Shown here: positions 20,687 to 30,893 of the stretch, in pieces | How positions within the stretch are numbered: the first letter of the stretch is position 1 | Layout of the letters: each line of letters begins with the position of its first letter | NCBI GenBank assembly: GCA_020403045.1 | Contig: JADBYK010000028.1 | Span: 1-64,000, forward strand | DNA from: Cytophagales bacterium | GTDB taxonomy: Bacteria; Bacteroidota; Bacteroidia; Cytophagales; Cyclobacteriaceae | Direction of reading: 5' to 3' | DNA length: 64,000 bases | Notes under the pieces: generated by a model | Databases searched by the model: none | Told to the model about the DNA's origin: nothing | The model's input: the letters and a program-made list of their open reading frames with translations, nothing else | Position numbers and translations under genes: made by a program

Positions 20687-21478
20687 TTGATGATTGACGT
20701 GTATAATTTTATTGCCTCCTGGCAGCTTTTCCCTGAAAAAGGTACTTATGAAGTGGGAATTCGTCCGCGGTCTGGAATCTACCGAATTCAAATGGGCGAA
20801 AGTTCGAAGCATTTGCGGATTAGTATGAATTGGGTCTCCATGGAAGACCAGGCATTTGAGTCTAGTTATACTATTGAGCCGAATGGCGAGGAGCAACCAT
20901 TTTTGGATTCGCCAATTGGTGATTCAATGAAATGTGTCATTATTGATTCGATCAACTTTGAAACTCATTTTTTTAAAAAAGGGAAGTTGGTGTTGGTTGT
21001 ACAGCACGAAATCACGCCAAAAGGGCTTTTAAAGGTCACTCAACAGCACCATCAGGCAGAAGGGTTGATTTTAACGAACACCGAGGTGTATCACAAGCAA
21101 ATGAGTGTTTTGCCTTACTCATCATCGGTGTCAGGCGCTGTGATCAAGCCCAACGAAGCGGGCGTTATTCGCCACCATGCGCTTACTGCGATGGAAGAGC
21201 AAACCAACATGCAGCTGACGCAGATTCGCCAGCAGATAGAGTTGCTTGCGATACAGGCGAAGGAAATCTACCAGCGCAAAGAACTGAGCATGATTATCTA
21301 TGATGCCAAGTTGAGCTTTAGCCCGGTGATTGGGCAGTTATATTATTTGTATCAAAATAAAGACGACTCCCATTTGCTTTCTATGATTGGCCCTAAAGAA
21401 TGGGGCGCCAAAAATCCATATAAAAATTTTGTGGCAGCGGTGAAATTATTAGCAGATCACACGTGGAAGGAAGTGTAG
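20687..21478 (+). CDS. Protein with C-terminal DUF2452-like domain and unassigned N-terminal domain
   Basis: HHALTAMEEQTNMQLTQIRQQIELLAIQAKEI...YYLYQNKDDSHLLSMIGPKEWG resembles DUF2452 from memory. Confidence 0.7.
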   Translation: MMIDVYNFIASWQLFPEKGTYEVGIRPRSGIYRIQMGESSKHLRISMNWVSMEDQAFESSYTIEPNGEEQPFLDSPIGDSMKCVIIDSINFETHFFKKGKLVLVVQHEITPKGLLKVTQQHHQAEGLILTNTEVYHKQMSVLPYSSSVSGAVIKPNEAGVIRHHALTAMEEQTNMQLTQIRQQIELLAIQAKEIYQRKELSMIIYDAKLSFSPVIGQLYYLYQNKDDSHLLSMIGPKEWGAKNPYKNFVAAVKLLADHTWKEV

Positions 21479-21482
21479 GTCT

Positions 21483-22292
21483 TTAAAGCTTTCCTGTCAA
21501 AATGCTGAGCTTTATTTTAGTAAGCCAACGTTTGGTATCTAGTGCAAAGTCTCCATTCATCATCCAATCGTAATAGGCAGGCTCCGTTTTAAAAACGGCT
21601 AGTACTGATTTGCCTTTGTGTTTTCCAAAATTAAACACGGCTTCACCTTGCGCATTCTTTATCATCCGCCCGGCCAAGTCAACCAAATCAGCCGCTGTAA
21701 GTTGGCTTAACGTATCAGCGCTATTGGTAATTGTGCCTACTTTTTTTCCCAGATTGTCGGTCACCTCTTTGTTTTCATAACGTTCAACTTGTGCCACTAA
21801 TACATCCATGGTGGCTTGTGTGTCGGCTTCGGCCGAGTGGGCACCTTCGAGCGCTTTTCCACAATAGAATTGAAGGGCTGCAGCAAGCGTCCTTTTTTCC
21901 ATCATATGAAAAATTCGCTGTGCGTCAATGATTTTTTTACGGCTATAGTCGAAGTCTAATTCTGCTCTTAGAAATTCTTCTACCAGCATGGGCATGTCAA
22001 ATTTCAAAATATTGAAACCCGCCAGGTCGGCACCCTCCAGAAATTTGATGTACTCTTTTGCAACTTCCTTAAAGGTGGGCTTGCCTGCTACGTCTTCATT
22101 AGTAATGCCGTGGATAGCGGTCGATTCCGCGCTAATGGGTATCGTTGGATTGATCAAATTACTCTTGCGAATAGTTTCTCCATTTGGCATGAGTTTGATC
22201 ATCGCAATTTCGATGATTCGGTCTTGCGAAACGTTTATTCCGGTTGTCTCGAGGTCAAAAAAACAAAGTGGTATTTTTAAATTTAATTTCAT
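21483..22292 (-). CDS. DnaQ-like 3'-5' exonuclease
   Basis: CFFDLETTGINVSQDRIIEIAMI, GFNILKFDMPML, HSAEADTQATMDVL exonuclease motifs. Confidence 0.92.
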   Translation of the reverse strand: MKLNLKIPLCFFDLETTGINVSQDRIIEIAMIKLMPNGETIRKSNLINPTIPISAESTAIHGITNEDVAGKPTFKEVAKEYIKFLEGADLAGFNILKFDMPMLVEEFLRAELDFDYSRKKIIDAQRIFHMMEKRTLAAALQFYCGKALEGAHSAEADTQATMDVLVAQVERYENKEVTDNLGKKVGTITNSADTLSQLTAADLVDLAGRMIKNAQGEAVFNFGKHKGKSVLAVFKTEPAYYDWMMNGDFALDTKRWLTKIKLSILTGKL

Positions 22293-22364
22293 TTCATTTC
22301 ATTTTCTGTTGTCTAAGAGAATCGTAGATGACTGCTTGTAATCCAACTTATTGGAATATATTTT

Positions 22365-22931
22365 CTATTCGAGTGTAGAAGCGGCCATATAAAATTGACT
22401 CGAGGATACTCCGATTTTCCGGACGAGCTCTTTAGCGGCAGCCAATAAAACGAGGTCCTCGGGTGCGCTTAATTTAATTGGAAATTTTTCATTTGTGCTA
22501 CTGACTAAATATACCTTTCCATCCTTTTTCTCGTGGGGAATCGTTTTGTAAGGGATCGTTTGCACATCTGCTCTTTGTTTGGTGGCCAGCAATTTGACAG
22601 AGGCAACGTTTTCAGGATATACAATTATTCCACTTTTTGATGTCGCGTCAAGGAGCTCTTCCAATGGGCCGAGTTCAGTCTCATCTGGTGAAAGGAGTAT
22701 TACGTGGTGCTTAAAGGAAAGAGTTTCTTTGGATACAGGTGACTCAATAATCGTAACTGGTGCACCATCCATCAAAATGCTTCTACCATCCACAAAATGA
22801 TTGAATAAGCGATGACTAGATGCGAGAATGCCTGTGATAAACTTTACTAAGCGAGTCCTTTTATTTCCGGTGACCAAAATCCTATGTTGGTCGATGTTTT
22901 GCAAGTAGAAGGCAGTAGGAGTAAGCTCCAT
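22365..22931 (-). CDS. Stand-alone degenerate Mur-ligase (Mpl-like) central-domain protein
   Basis: RILVTGNKRTRLVKFITGIL at the P-loop position; DGAPVTIIESP...HHVILLSPDE...IPYKTIPHEKKDGKVYLV...FPIKLSAPEDLVLLAAAKELVRKIGVSSSQFYMA parallels recalled Bacteroidota Mpl sequences. Confidence 0.55.
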   Translation of the reverse strand: MELTPTAFYLQNIDQHRILVTGNKRTRLVKFITGILASSHRLFNHFVDGRSILMDGAPVTIIESPVSKETLSFKHHVILLSPDETELGPLEELLDATSKSGIIVYPENVASVKLLATKQRADVQTIPYKTIPHEKKDGKVYLVSSTNEKFPIKLSAPEDLVLLAAAKELVRKIGVSSSQFYMAASTLE

Positions 22932-22970
22932 ATGAGATTTAAACCATAAAGTAAAAGAAAATGTAGCGAA

Positions 22971-23465
22971 TCAAAAAATGGACGGAAAATGAATAAAGTC
23001 AAGGCGCCCTGTGTGCGGTCTCAAGTCAGCCCAATTTTCAAGTTCAAATTGAAAGGCGGCTATAGTGCAGGGAGAGAAAGCTTCAATTTTCGAGTTTGTA
23101 AGGCTACTTGCAATCCAACTGATACTTGGATTATGGCCAACGAGCGCAACGCTTTTTTTGCCGAGAGGAAGGTTGCGCAAAATAGTAAAGAGATCATCGT
23201 CCGTGGCATGATATATAGATGGCTCTATAGTTACGTTAGTGGATGAATCAGACATGTTGATAGTTATTAACTGTGCTGTCGTCTGAGTGCGAATGGCCGG
23301 GCTGCAAAGTACCAGATCAAAGATCACACTATTATTTTTCAGATAAATTCCTGCCATTTGAGCGTCCCGTTTTCCGCTTGGTGTTAACTCCCTTTGCAGA
23401 TCGGTCTGCATGGGCTTTTTAATAGATGCTTCAGCGTGGCGAATGAGGTAAATAGTGCGTATCAT
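22971..23465 (-). CDS. SixA-like histidine phosphatase family protein
   Basis: IYLIRHAEAS; GKRDAQMAG; VALVGHNPSISW. Confidence 0.93.
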   Translation of the reverse strand: MIRTIYLIRHAEASIKKPMQTDLQRELTPSGKRDAQMAGIYLKNNSVIFDLVLCSPAIRTQTTAQLITINMSDSSTNVTIEPSIYHATDDDLFTILRNLPLGKKSVALVGHNPSISWIASSLTNSKIEAFSPCTIAAFQFELENWADLRPHTGRLDFIHFPSIF

Positions 23466-23624
23466 GTTTGCAGAAGTGAGTTCTGTCGAGAAAACTAAAG
23501 CTTGCTTATTTTTACTTCTTTGGATTCGCGCAAGATAATGTTAATCAGGGAAATGAGCATTGAACTTAGTTCCGTTTTTATGAATTTTGAAGTGATCATT
23601 TACCGCACTCGCTACTACTTAAAC

Positions 23625-23653
23625 TTGTGGTTATGAAATTTTACTGATATTTG
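23625..23653 (+). promoter_or_regulatory. Putative Bacteroidota-type promoter for topA
   Basis: TTG - 18 nt - GATATTTG (one mismatch to TAnnTTTG) upstream of the ATG. Confidence 0.35.
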
Positions 23654-23675
23654 CGGCTCTTAAAGAATAAAAGGA

Positions 23676-26012
23676 ATGTCGAAGAATCTGGTTATTGTTG
23701 AGTCTCCTTCTAAAATAAAAAAGATAGAAAGCTTTTTAGGCAAAGATTATAAAGTGGCTTCAAGTATGGGGCACATCCGGGACTTGCAAAAGGGAAACGG
23801 AGCAATCGATGTTAAAAATAATTTTGAACCTAAATATGAGGTGTCTGTTGATAAGAAGGACATTATCAAGAACTTAAAGGGATTAGCTAAAGCGGCAGAT
23901 GTTGTCTATCTGGCAACAGATGAGGACCGCGAAGGCGAGGCTATTTCGTGGCATTTGAAAGAGGTTCTGGACCTCAGCGACAAAAAGACAAGGCGCATCG
24001 TATTTACTGAGATCACAAAGAACGCGATCTTAAACGCGATCAAAACACCGCGTGGTATTGATATTAACCTGGTCAATGCTCAACAAGCTCGTAGAGTACT
24101 GGATCGTTTGGTCGGATTCGAGCTATCTCCAATTCTTTGGAAGAAAATAAGGACCGGCCTGTCAGCTGGCCGTGTGCAATCAGTAGCCGTACGTTTGGTT
24201 GTTGAGCGTGAACGCGAGATTGAAAAGTTTGAGTCCAAGTCATCTTTTCGTATCAATGCCATTTTTGATTTAGGAAAAGGAAAACAATTGATAGCGGAGC
24301 TTTCCGAAAAATTTACTGACGAGAAAAAGGCACTTGAGTTTTTGGAAACCTGTAAGGGGGCAAAGTTCTCCATTGGAGATTTGCAAAAAAAGCCAGCAAA
24401 GAAATCGCCTGCTCCTCCATTCACCACCTCTACGATGCAACAGGAGGCGGGGAGAAAATTGGGGTTTTCGGTAGCCCAGACGATGCTGGTAGCCCAGAAG
24501 TTATATGAGTCGGGAAATATTTCTTATATGAGAACTGACTCGGTTAATTTGTCTAACGAAGCGGTAGAAGGTGCAACCAAGCAGATTAAGAGTGCCTATG
24601 GCAAAGAGTTTATTCAGCTTAGAAAATACAAAAGCAAATCAGATAACGCTCAGGAAGCCCACGAAGCCATTCGACCAACAGACTTTGCTTTATTAGATCC
24701 AGGTATGGATCGAAACGCGAAAAGGTTGTATGAATTGATTTGGAAAAGAGCAATCGCATCTCAAATGGCGGATGCCGAGTTGGAGCGAACTACTGCTTCT
24801 ATACAAATTTCTACAAGCGACAAAAAACTTACCGCATCAGGCGAAGTAGTTAAATTCGAAGGATTCCTAAAAGTATATATGGAGTCAAAGGATGACGATC
24901 AGGAAGAAGATGAAGAGAGTAGTAAAGTGTTGCCACCATTGAAGGTAGGGCAAGCGCTTGATTTGAAAGAGTTAAATGCCACGCAAACCTTCACCCGTCA
25001 TCCTGCTCGCTATACCGAACCAAGTTTAGTAAAGCAATTGGATGAACTTGGAATCGGGCGTCCTTCAACTTACGCCCCCACGATCTCCACTGTTCAAAAA
25101 CGAGGATATGTAGTCAAGGAAACCAGAGAGGGAGTTGAAAGGAAATACAGAACACTTCAGTTGGCTTCCGGAAAAATTACTTCCAAAACAGAATCCGAAA
25201 TAACCGGGGCAGAAAGCAATAAGCTTTTCCCCACAAATATCGCAATGATTGTAAACGACTTTTTGGTCGAACACTTTCCGGATATTACCAATTACTCATT
25301 CACGGCTCAGATCGAACAAGAGTTTGATGAGATTGCCAATGGCAACTTGAAGTGGCAAAAAATGATTAAGCAGTTTTATACGCCTTTTCATAAAACGGTT
25401 TCTAAAACAGAATTGGTAGAACGATCATCCGTTCAAAATAGGAGTAAAGAGTTGGGAGTAGATCCAAAGAGCGGGAAAAACGTATATGTAAAACTTGGAA
25501 AATTTGGCGCTTACATTCAAGTGGGAGAGAACCCTGATGATGATGGGGGAGAAAAGCCAAAGTTTGCCAGCTTACGCCCAGGACAGTTTATCGAGAATGT
25601 AACATTAGCAGATGCATTGGAATTGATAAAGATGCCCCGCAGCCTGGGTGATTTTGAAGAGAAGCCCGTAGTTGCCAATATCGGGCGCTTTGGGCCCTAT
25701 GTATTGCACGACAAAAAATTTGTATCGATACCTAAAGGAGAAGATCCCTATACTATTTCTACTGAACGTGCCATCGAGTTGATTGAAGCAAAGAGAGAGA
25801 CAGATGCTAATCGTACTATAAAGCTTTTTGATACAAACCCAGATATTCAAATTCTAAATGGACGATTTGGTCCTTACATCAAGGCAGGAAAGAAAAACGT
25901 AAAAATACCAAAGGGTAAGGAGCCCGCTGAGTTGACACTCGAAGAGTGTGTGACGCTAGCAGAAAATGCTCCGGAAAAGAAAGGACGTTTCTTCAAAAAG
26001 AAGAAGGCCTAG
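23676..26012 (+). CDS. topA: DNA topoisomerase I
   Basis: VIVESPSKIKKIESFLGKDYKVASSMGHIRDL; LATDEDREGEAISWHL; ISYMRTDSV. Confidence 0.98.
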   Translation: MSKNLVIVESPSKIKKIESFLGKDYKVASSMGHIRDLQKGNGAIDVKNNFEPKYEVSVDKKDIIKNLKGLAKAADVVYLATDEDREGEAISWHLKEVLDLSDKKTRRIVFTEITKNAILNAIKTPRGIDINLVNAQQARRVLDRLVGFELSPILWKKIRTGLSAGRVQSVAVRLVVEREREIEKFESKSSFRINAIFDLGKGKQLIAELSEKFTDEKKALEFLETCKGAKFSIGDLQKKPAKKSPAPPFTTSTMQQEAGRKLGFSVAQTMLVAQKLYESGNISYMRTDSVNLSNEAVEGATKQIKSAYGKEFIQLRKYKSKSDNAQEAHEAIRPTDFALLDPGMDRNAKRLYELIWKRAIASQMADAELERTTASIQISTSDKKLTASGEVVKFEGFLKVYMESKDDDQEEDEESSKVLPPLKVGQALDLKELNATQTFTRHPARYTEPSLVKQLDELGIGRPSTYAPTISTVQKRGYVVKETREGVERKYRTLQLASGKITSKTESEITGAESNKLFPTNIAMIVNDFLVEHFPDITNYSFTAQIEQEFDEIANGNLKWQKMIKQFYTPFHKTVSKTELVERSSVQNRSKELGVDPKSGKNVYVKLGKFGAYIQVGENPDDDGGEKPKFASLRPGQFIENVTLADALELIKMPRSLGDFEEKPVVANIGRFGPYVLHDKKFVSIPKGEDPYTISTERAIELIEAKRETDANRTIKLFDTNPDIQILNGRFGPYIKAGKKNVKIPKGKEPAELTLEECVTLAENAPEKKGRFFKKKKA

Positions 26013-26035
26013 TTTTTTTTGTATAATAAGACTTG

Positions 26036-26725
26036 TTACTCGTACCAGTCAGAAATGGCTTCAAGTGGTTTTCTTTGTAATTTAGGGACAAACGTTTCTT
26101 CGGTTGGATAGCCAACAGGTATCAACAGGTATGGCCGTTCATTTTCTGGCCTGCCTAAGATTTTGCTAAGAAAATTCATTGGGCTAGGTGTGTGCGTAAG
26201 TGCTACCAGACCTGCTTTATGAATGGCTGCCAATAAAAATCCGCAAGCGATGCCTACTGATTCATTAACATAATAGTTGTTCTTCTTTTTGCCATCAGGA
26301 GTGATGTCGTATGCTTTTTTGAAAACAATAATTAAGTAGGGGGCAATTTCTAAAAATGGTTTCTGCCAATCGGTTTGCAGCGGACGCAAGTCATTGATCC
26401 ACTCATCACTCATTCTGCTTGAATAACTTTCTTGTTCTTCTTTCTCAGCTTCAATTCGAATCATGCTTTTAATTTCAGGATTGGACACTACACAAAATGT
26501 CCACGGTTGCTTATGGGCACCTGAAGGGGCTGTGGAAGCGGCAAGAAGAATGTTTTCAATGACTTCTTTAGGAACCTCTCTATCGGAAAAATCTCTGACT
26601 GTTCTCCGTTCGTTCATCCAACGCAAGAACTCCCTACTCAACTCAATCATTTTAGAAGGTGGGTAAACGTCTCTATCATAGTTAATGAAAGGATAGCCGT
26701 TAATTATTTTCTCTCGCTCATCCAT
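26036..26725 (-). CDS. Nitroreductase family protein
   Basis: NERRTVRDFSDREVPKEVIENILLAASTAPSGAHKQPWTFCVV. Confidence 0.93.
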   Translation of the reverse strand: MDEREKIINGYPFINYDRDVYPPSKMIELSREFLRWMNERRTVRDFSDREVPKEVIENILLAASTAPSGAHKQPWTFCVVSNPEIKSMIRIEAEKEEQESYSSRMSDEWINDLRPLQTDWQKPFLEIAPYLIIVFKKAYDITPDGKKKNNYYVNESVGIACGFLLAAIHKAGLVALTHTPSPMNFLSKILGRPENERPYLLIPVGYPTEETFVPKLQRKPLEAISDWYE

Positions 26726-26819
26726 AACGAAATTGTTTCAAACAAATGACAAAATGTATTCTGATAAAAAATCTATCCACCACTGCAACAATTGGCAGGG
26801 ACTGTCTCTTCCTGTTTTC

Positions 26820-27422
26820 TCATTTTTGATGGCGCTGTCTAAGCACTTTCACAACGTCTTGAAGTGACGTGTTTTTTGCGGTTAACAGAACCAAGTAGTG
26901 ATACATCAGGTCGGCCGCCTCACCCAGGAACAGTTCTTTATTGCTATCCTTCGCCTCAATCACCAACTCTACGGCCTCTTCGCCCACTTTTTGGGCTACT
27001 TTATTGATACCTGAACTAAGCAGTTGATTGGTGTATGAGTTTTCTTTCGGATTTTGTTTCCTCTCGTTAATAATTGCTTCGAGAAATTCTACTCCGCCAG
27101 TTTCATTCTTTTCATTAAAGCACGTATCTGCACCTGTGTGGCAAGACGGTCCCTTGGGATTCACTTTAAATAACATGGTGTCTTGATCACAATCAACGAT
27201 TACCTCATTCAAAAAGAGATAATTTCCTGATGTTTCGCCCTTCGTCCATAGGCGCTGTTTAGTGCGGCTAAAGAATGTGAGTTTTTTCTCTGAAAGTGTT
27301 TTATTCAAAGCCTCTTCATTCATGTAGCCAAGCATAAGCACTTTTGAAGTAGAGGCATCCTGCACTATACATGGAATCAGCCCATTTGTCTTCTTGAAAT
27401 CTAGTTTGGATACATCGATCAT
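26820..27422 (-). CDS. hisIE: Bifunctional phosphoribosyl-AMP cyclohydrolase / phosphoribosyl-ATP pyrophosphatase
   Basis: GYMNEEALNKTL, DQDTMLFKVNPKGPSCHTGADTCF, KVGEEAVELVIEAKD. Confidence 0.97.
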   Translation of the reverse strand: MIDVSKLDFKKTNGLIPCIVQDASTSKVLMLGYMNEEALNKTLSEKKLTFFSRTKQRLWTKGETSGNYLFLNEVIVDCDQDTMLFKVNPKGPSCHTGADTCFNEKNETGGVEFLEAIINERKQNPKENSYTNQLLSSGINKVAQKVGEEAVELVIEAKDSNKELFLGEAADLMYHYLVLLTAKNTSLQDVVKVLRQRHQK

Positions 27423-27426
27423 AATG

Positions 27427-28182
27427 TTAGATGCGTGCGGGCACCCCGTTATTTTTTAAATAATTCTTTAAGTCAGGTATTTTAATTTCTCCAAAGTGAA
27501 AAAGAGTTGCTGCCAGCGCAGCATCAGCCTTCCCAACAACAAAAGCCTCTAAAAAATCTTCCTTTCTTCCGGCTCCACCAGATGCGATGACAGGTATGGT
27601 CAACAGCTCATTTAGTTTGCTGAGCGGATCAAGCGCAAATCCGGCCTTCGTTCCATCATGATCCATGCTGGTAAAAAGTATTTCGCCTGCGCCACGGTCT
27701 TGCCCTTCCTTTGCCCAGGAAAACAACTTTTTTTCGGTAGGCTGAGAACCTCCATGTGTATGTACCGTCCATTGATTGCCGATCTTTCTGGCATCGATCG
27801 CCAGAACTACAAATTGAGAACCAAAAGCTTTTGCTAATTGGTCAATGAGTATTGGATTTTTTACCGCTGCTGAGTTAATACTTACTTTATCAGCACCAGC
27901 CTCTAAAAGTGCCTCCACATCCGCGATTGAGCTGATTCCACCACCAACCGTAAATGGAATATTTACATGTGCCGCAATTTCTTTAACTAGGTGGGCCAAT
28001 GTTTTTCGTTTTTCATTGGTCGCTGATATGTCGAGAAAGACTAGTTCATCGGCCGCTTGTTCTGCATAGGCTGCTCCCAGTTCAACGGGATCTCCCGCAT
28101 CGCGGATGTTGACAAAATTGACGCCCTTCACTGTACGACCGTCTTTAATATCTAGGCAAGGTATAATTCGTTTGGTTAGCAC
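27427..28182 (-). CDS. hisF: Imidazole glycerol phosphate synthase subunit HisF
   Basis: [21 protein letters not shown]. Confidence 0.98.
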   Translation of the reverse strand: MLTKRIIPCLDIKDGRTVKGVNFVNIRDAGDPVELGAAYAEQAADELVFLDISATNEKRKTLAHLVKEIAAHVNIPFTVGGGISSIADVEALLEAGADKVSINSAAVKNPILIDQLAKAFGSQFVVLAIDARKIGNQWTVHTHGGSQPTEKKLFSWAKEGQDRGAGEILFTSMDHDGTKAGFALDPLSKLNELLTIPVIASGGAGRKEDFLEAFVVGKADAALAATLFHFGEIKIPDLKNYLKNNGVPARI

Positions 28183-28205
28183 AGGGTTGTAGTCTATTGG
28201 GTATT

Positions 28206-28922
28206 CTACTGAATTTCCTTGAGCTCTTCGAGCTTAATTTTGCCCTCGTAGAGAGCCTTGCCAACAATAGCTCCAAATACTTTTATGTACTTTAATTCCT
28301 TCAGATCATCAATGGAACTTACGCCACCACTGGCAATGATTTTAATTTTCGGAAATTGTTTCTTCAACTTTTTATAAAGTCCAAAATTTGGTCCGGTGAG
28401 CATTCCATCGGTAGCGATGTCCGTTACACAAAGATACTCCAGTCCATGCACCTCAAATTTGCTGACCAAGTCAAATAGTCTAAAATCAGTTGATTCCAGC
28501 CAACCGTTTATAGAAACGTTCTCTCCCTTTACATCAGCACTCAATATAAAATTCTCTGCGCCATATTGTTTTAGCCATGCAATAAACTTCTCAGGTTCCT
28601 TTACGGCCAGGCTTCCGACATTAATCTGACTTATTCCAAGATCTAAAAGTGATTGTACGTCCTCATCTGTTTTTACACCCCCTCCAAAGTCTACGTTAAG
28701 AGCAGTGTCTTCTTGTATATCCCTGATTACTTTCCAATTGACAACTTCGCCTTTTTTCGCACCATCCAAATCTACTAAGTGAAGATATTCCAGATCGGCA
28801 TCCTCAAATTCTTTCGCCACTTCAACGGGATTTTCTCGGTAGACTTTCATTTTGCCGTAGTCACCTTGCGACAACCGAACACACTTGCCGTTTATGATAT
28901 CGATAGCGGGAATAATTCTCAT
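28206..28922 (-). CDS. hisA: ProFAR isomerase HisA
   Basis: [21 protein letters not shown]; position in operon. Confidence 0.97.
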   Translation of the reverse strand: MRIIPAIDIINGKCVRLSQGDYGKMKVYRENPVEVAKEFEDADLEYLHLVDLDGAKKGEVVNWKVIRDIQEDTALNVDFGGGVKTDEDVQSLLDLGISQINVGSLAVKEPEKFIAWLKQYGAENFILSADVKGENVSINGWLESTDFRLFDLVSKFEVHGLEYLCVTDIATDGMLTGPNFGLYKKLKKQFPKIKIIASGGVSSIDDLKELKYIKVFGAIVGKALYEGKIKLEELKEIQ

Positions 28923-28943
28923 GATGCTTGTGTTGAATGCTAA

Positions 28944-29531
28944 CTACCCAAGGCTGAGGAAACTCGTTAATATCTTTTCTCCCACTTTGGCTGATTTCTC
29001 AGGGTGAAACTGTACAGCAAAGAAATTATTTTTTCGCATTGCCGAGCTAAAGGGTTGAATATAATTGGTGATGGCTGAAGTGTATTGATTGACTGGCACA
29101 AAATAACTGTGCACAAAATAAACAAATTGTTCATTAATATCTTCAGGAAGCCAGCCTTTTGTTAGGCCTAGTGAATTCCAGCCCATGTGCGGAACTTTTT
29201 CGTTGTGAGTGGGCTGAAAAAGGGTTACCTTCTCTTCAAAAATACCAAGGCAAGGTGTATTATTTTCGTCTGAATGCTTACACATCAATTGCATGCCGAG
29301 ACAAATGCCAAGTACAGGTTGTGTAAGGCTGCGAATAACATCGTCTAAACGGGTGTCCACGAGATACTTCATCGTGCTGCTCGCTTCACCCACCCCCGGA
29401 AAAATGACTTTGTCAGCAGACCTGATCTCTTCCGGATTGTCGGTAATCGAATAGACAATGGCTAGGCGCTCTAGTGCGAAAGCCACGGATCGGATGTTAC
29501 CCGCATTGTATTTTATTACTGCTACTTTCAT
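28944..29531 (-). CDS. hisH: Imidazole glycerol phosphate synthase subunit HisH
   Basis: KVIFPGVGEASSTM; PVLGICLGMQLMC; FAVQFHPEKS. Confidence 0.97.
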   Translation of the reverse strand: MKVAVIKYNAGNIRSVAFALERLAIVYSITDNPEEIRSADKVIFPGVGEASSTMKYLVDTRLDDVIRSLTQPVLGICLGMQLMCKHSDENNTPCLGIFEEKVTLFQPTHNEKVPHMGWNSLGLTKGWLPEDINEQFVYFVHSYFVPVNQYTSAITNYIQPFSSAMRKNNFFAVQFHPEKSAKVGEKILTSFLSLG

Positions 29532-29537
29532 GTCTTG

Positions 29538-29580
29538 GAAGGTAAAAGTTAAGAGTTACGAAGTACGATTTTTGTTTAGG
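29538..29580 (-). repeat. Degenerate 7-nt-period repeat, hisB-hisH gap (hisH-proximal arm)
   Basis: Plus strand TTGGAAG GTAAAAG TTAAGAG TTACGAAG TACGATT. Confidence 0.65.
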
Positions 29581-29619
29581 GTTTTAAGTCCACTCTTTAT
29601 TCTAAAAAGAGGCTCATAA

Positions 29620-29666
29620 TCATTCTTCGTAAATCTTTACTCGTACTTTATACTTCGTATTTCGTT
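29620..29666 (-). repeat. Degenerate 7-nt-period repeat, hisB-hisH gap (hisB-proximal arm, inverted relative to the other arm)
   Basis: Minus strand AACGAAA TACGAAG TATAAAG TACGAGT AAAGATT TACGAAG. Confidence 0.65.
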
Positions 29667-29668
29667 CT

Positions 29669-30790
29669 TTAAAGCGTTCCTTTCGTGCTGGGCAACTGAT
29701 CATTAAATGGATCTTTTCGTACTGACATTTTTATTGCTTTTGCAAAGCTTTTAAAGATAGCTTCAATTTTATGGTGTTCATTGGTGCCTTCTGCTTTTAT
29801 ATTTAAATTGGATTTAGAAGCATCAGAAAAAGATTTAAAGAAATGGAGGAACATTTCAGTCGGCATCTCTCCAATTTTCTCACGTTTAAATTCGGCCTCC
29901 CATACTAGCCATGGCCTTCCACCAAAATCAATGGTTACTTGTGCCAAACAATCATCCATAGGTAAACAAAAACCATAGCGCTCAATACCTCTTTTGTCCC
30001 CTAACGCTTTCAAGAAAGTTTCCCCCAAGGCCAAAGCAGTATCTTCTATTGTATGATGCTCGTCAATCTGTAAATCTCCTTTTACGTCAATGTCCAAATC
30101 GATCAATCCATGTCTTGAAACTTGCTCAAGCATATGATCATAAAATCCTAGTCCGGTATTGATTGTTGATTTGCCCGTGCCGTCAAGATTGATTGTTACT
30201 TTGATGTCAGTCTCTTTTGTTTTGCGATGCACCGAGGCAGTACGTTTAGGGAGAACAGTTTTGTAGATTTCGCTCCAGCTATTGGTTTTCAAAATGCATG
30301 TTTGAGAAAGCTCTGATGGGATGTTCAACTCACCTAGTTCTGGTTGCCTCAGTAAGATTCCCTTACAACCCAGATTTTTTGCGAGCTGTATGTCGGTGAT
30401 TCGATCACCAATTACCAGTGAATTAACTAAATCGTAGTCAGGGGTAAAGTAGCTGGAAAGCATTCCGATACCCGGCTTACGGGTTGGCTTGTTTTCATTC
30501 GGCATTGATCGATCTATGTGTATGTTTGAGAAATGAATCCCTTCCCCGGCCAAAGCTTTAATCAATTTATTTTGCACTGGCCAAAATGTTTCCTCAGGAA
30601 AGAGGGACGTTCCCATTCCGTCCTGATTGGTCACCATCACTAATTCATAGTCGGTTTCAGTTGCGATCTTACCAAGCCAGATAAATATACCTGGTATGAA
30701 TTCTAACTTCTCCAAGCTGTCAATTTGTGGATCGGTGGGTGATTCATAAATCAACACTCCGTCACGATCTATGAACAAGACTTTTTTCAT
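29669..30790 (-). CDS. hisB: Bifunctional histidinol-phosphatase / imidazoleglycerol-phosphate dehydratase
   Basis: [14 protein letters not shown] motif plus [40 protein letters not shown]. Confidence 0.97.
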   Translation of the reverse strand: MKKVLFIDRDGVLIYESPTDPQIDSLEKLEFIPGIFIWLGKIATETDYELVMVTNQDGMGTSLFPEETFWPVQNKLIKALAGEGIHFSNIHIDRSMPNENKPTRKPGIGMLSSYFTPDYDLVNSLVIGDRITDIQLAKNLGCKGILLRQPELGELNIPSELSQTCILKTNSWSEIYKTVLPKRTASVHRKTKETDIKVTINLDGTGKSTINTGLGFYDHMLEQVSRHGLIDLDIDVKGDLQIDEHHTIEDTALALGETFLKALGDKRGIERYGFCLPMDDCLAQVTIDFGGRPWLVWEAEFKREKIGEMPTEMFLHFFKSFSDASKSNLNIKAEGTNEHHKIEAIFKSFAKAIKMSVRKDPFNDQLPSTKGTL

Positions 30791-30893
30791 GTGTTAATAC
30801 TATTTTTTTGGTTGTCAGATGCCTGCCCCGCCTCAAGCGGAGGAATGGCTGAGATTATTATACCGTTGGGCATAGAGTTTGTTAATCGCCATT

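Noticed and set aside
22287-22305. ATTTC pentamer run (ATTTCATTTCATTTCATTT)
   Set aside because: Short simple repeat of a few units at the exonuclease gene start; not enough to claim function and not 7-nt periodic.
24080-24427. Minus-strand ORF inside topA
   Set aside because: Lies over the conserved topoisomerase core; codon-phase artefact.
30791-30893. CCCCGCCTC-AAG-CGGAGG element between hisC and hisB as a REP-like repeat
   Set aside because: Only one copy noticed in the window and imperfect; would need genome-wide counting.
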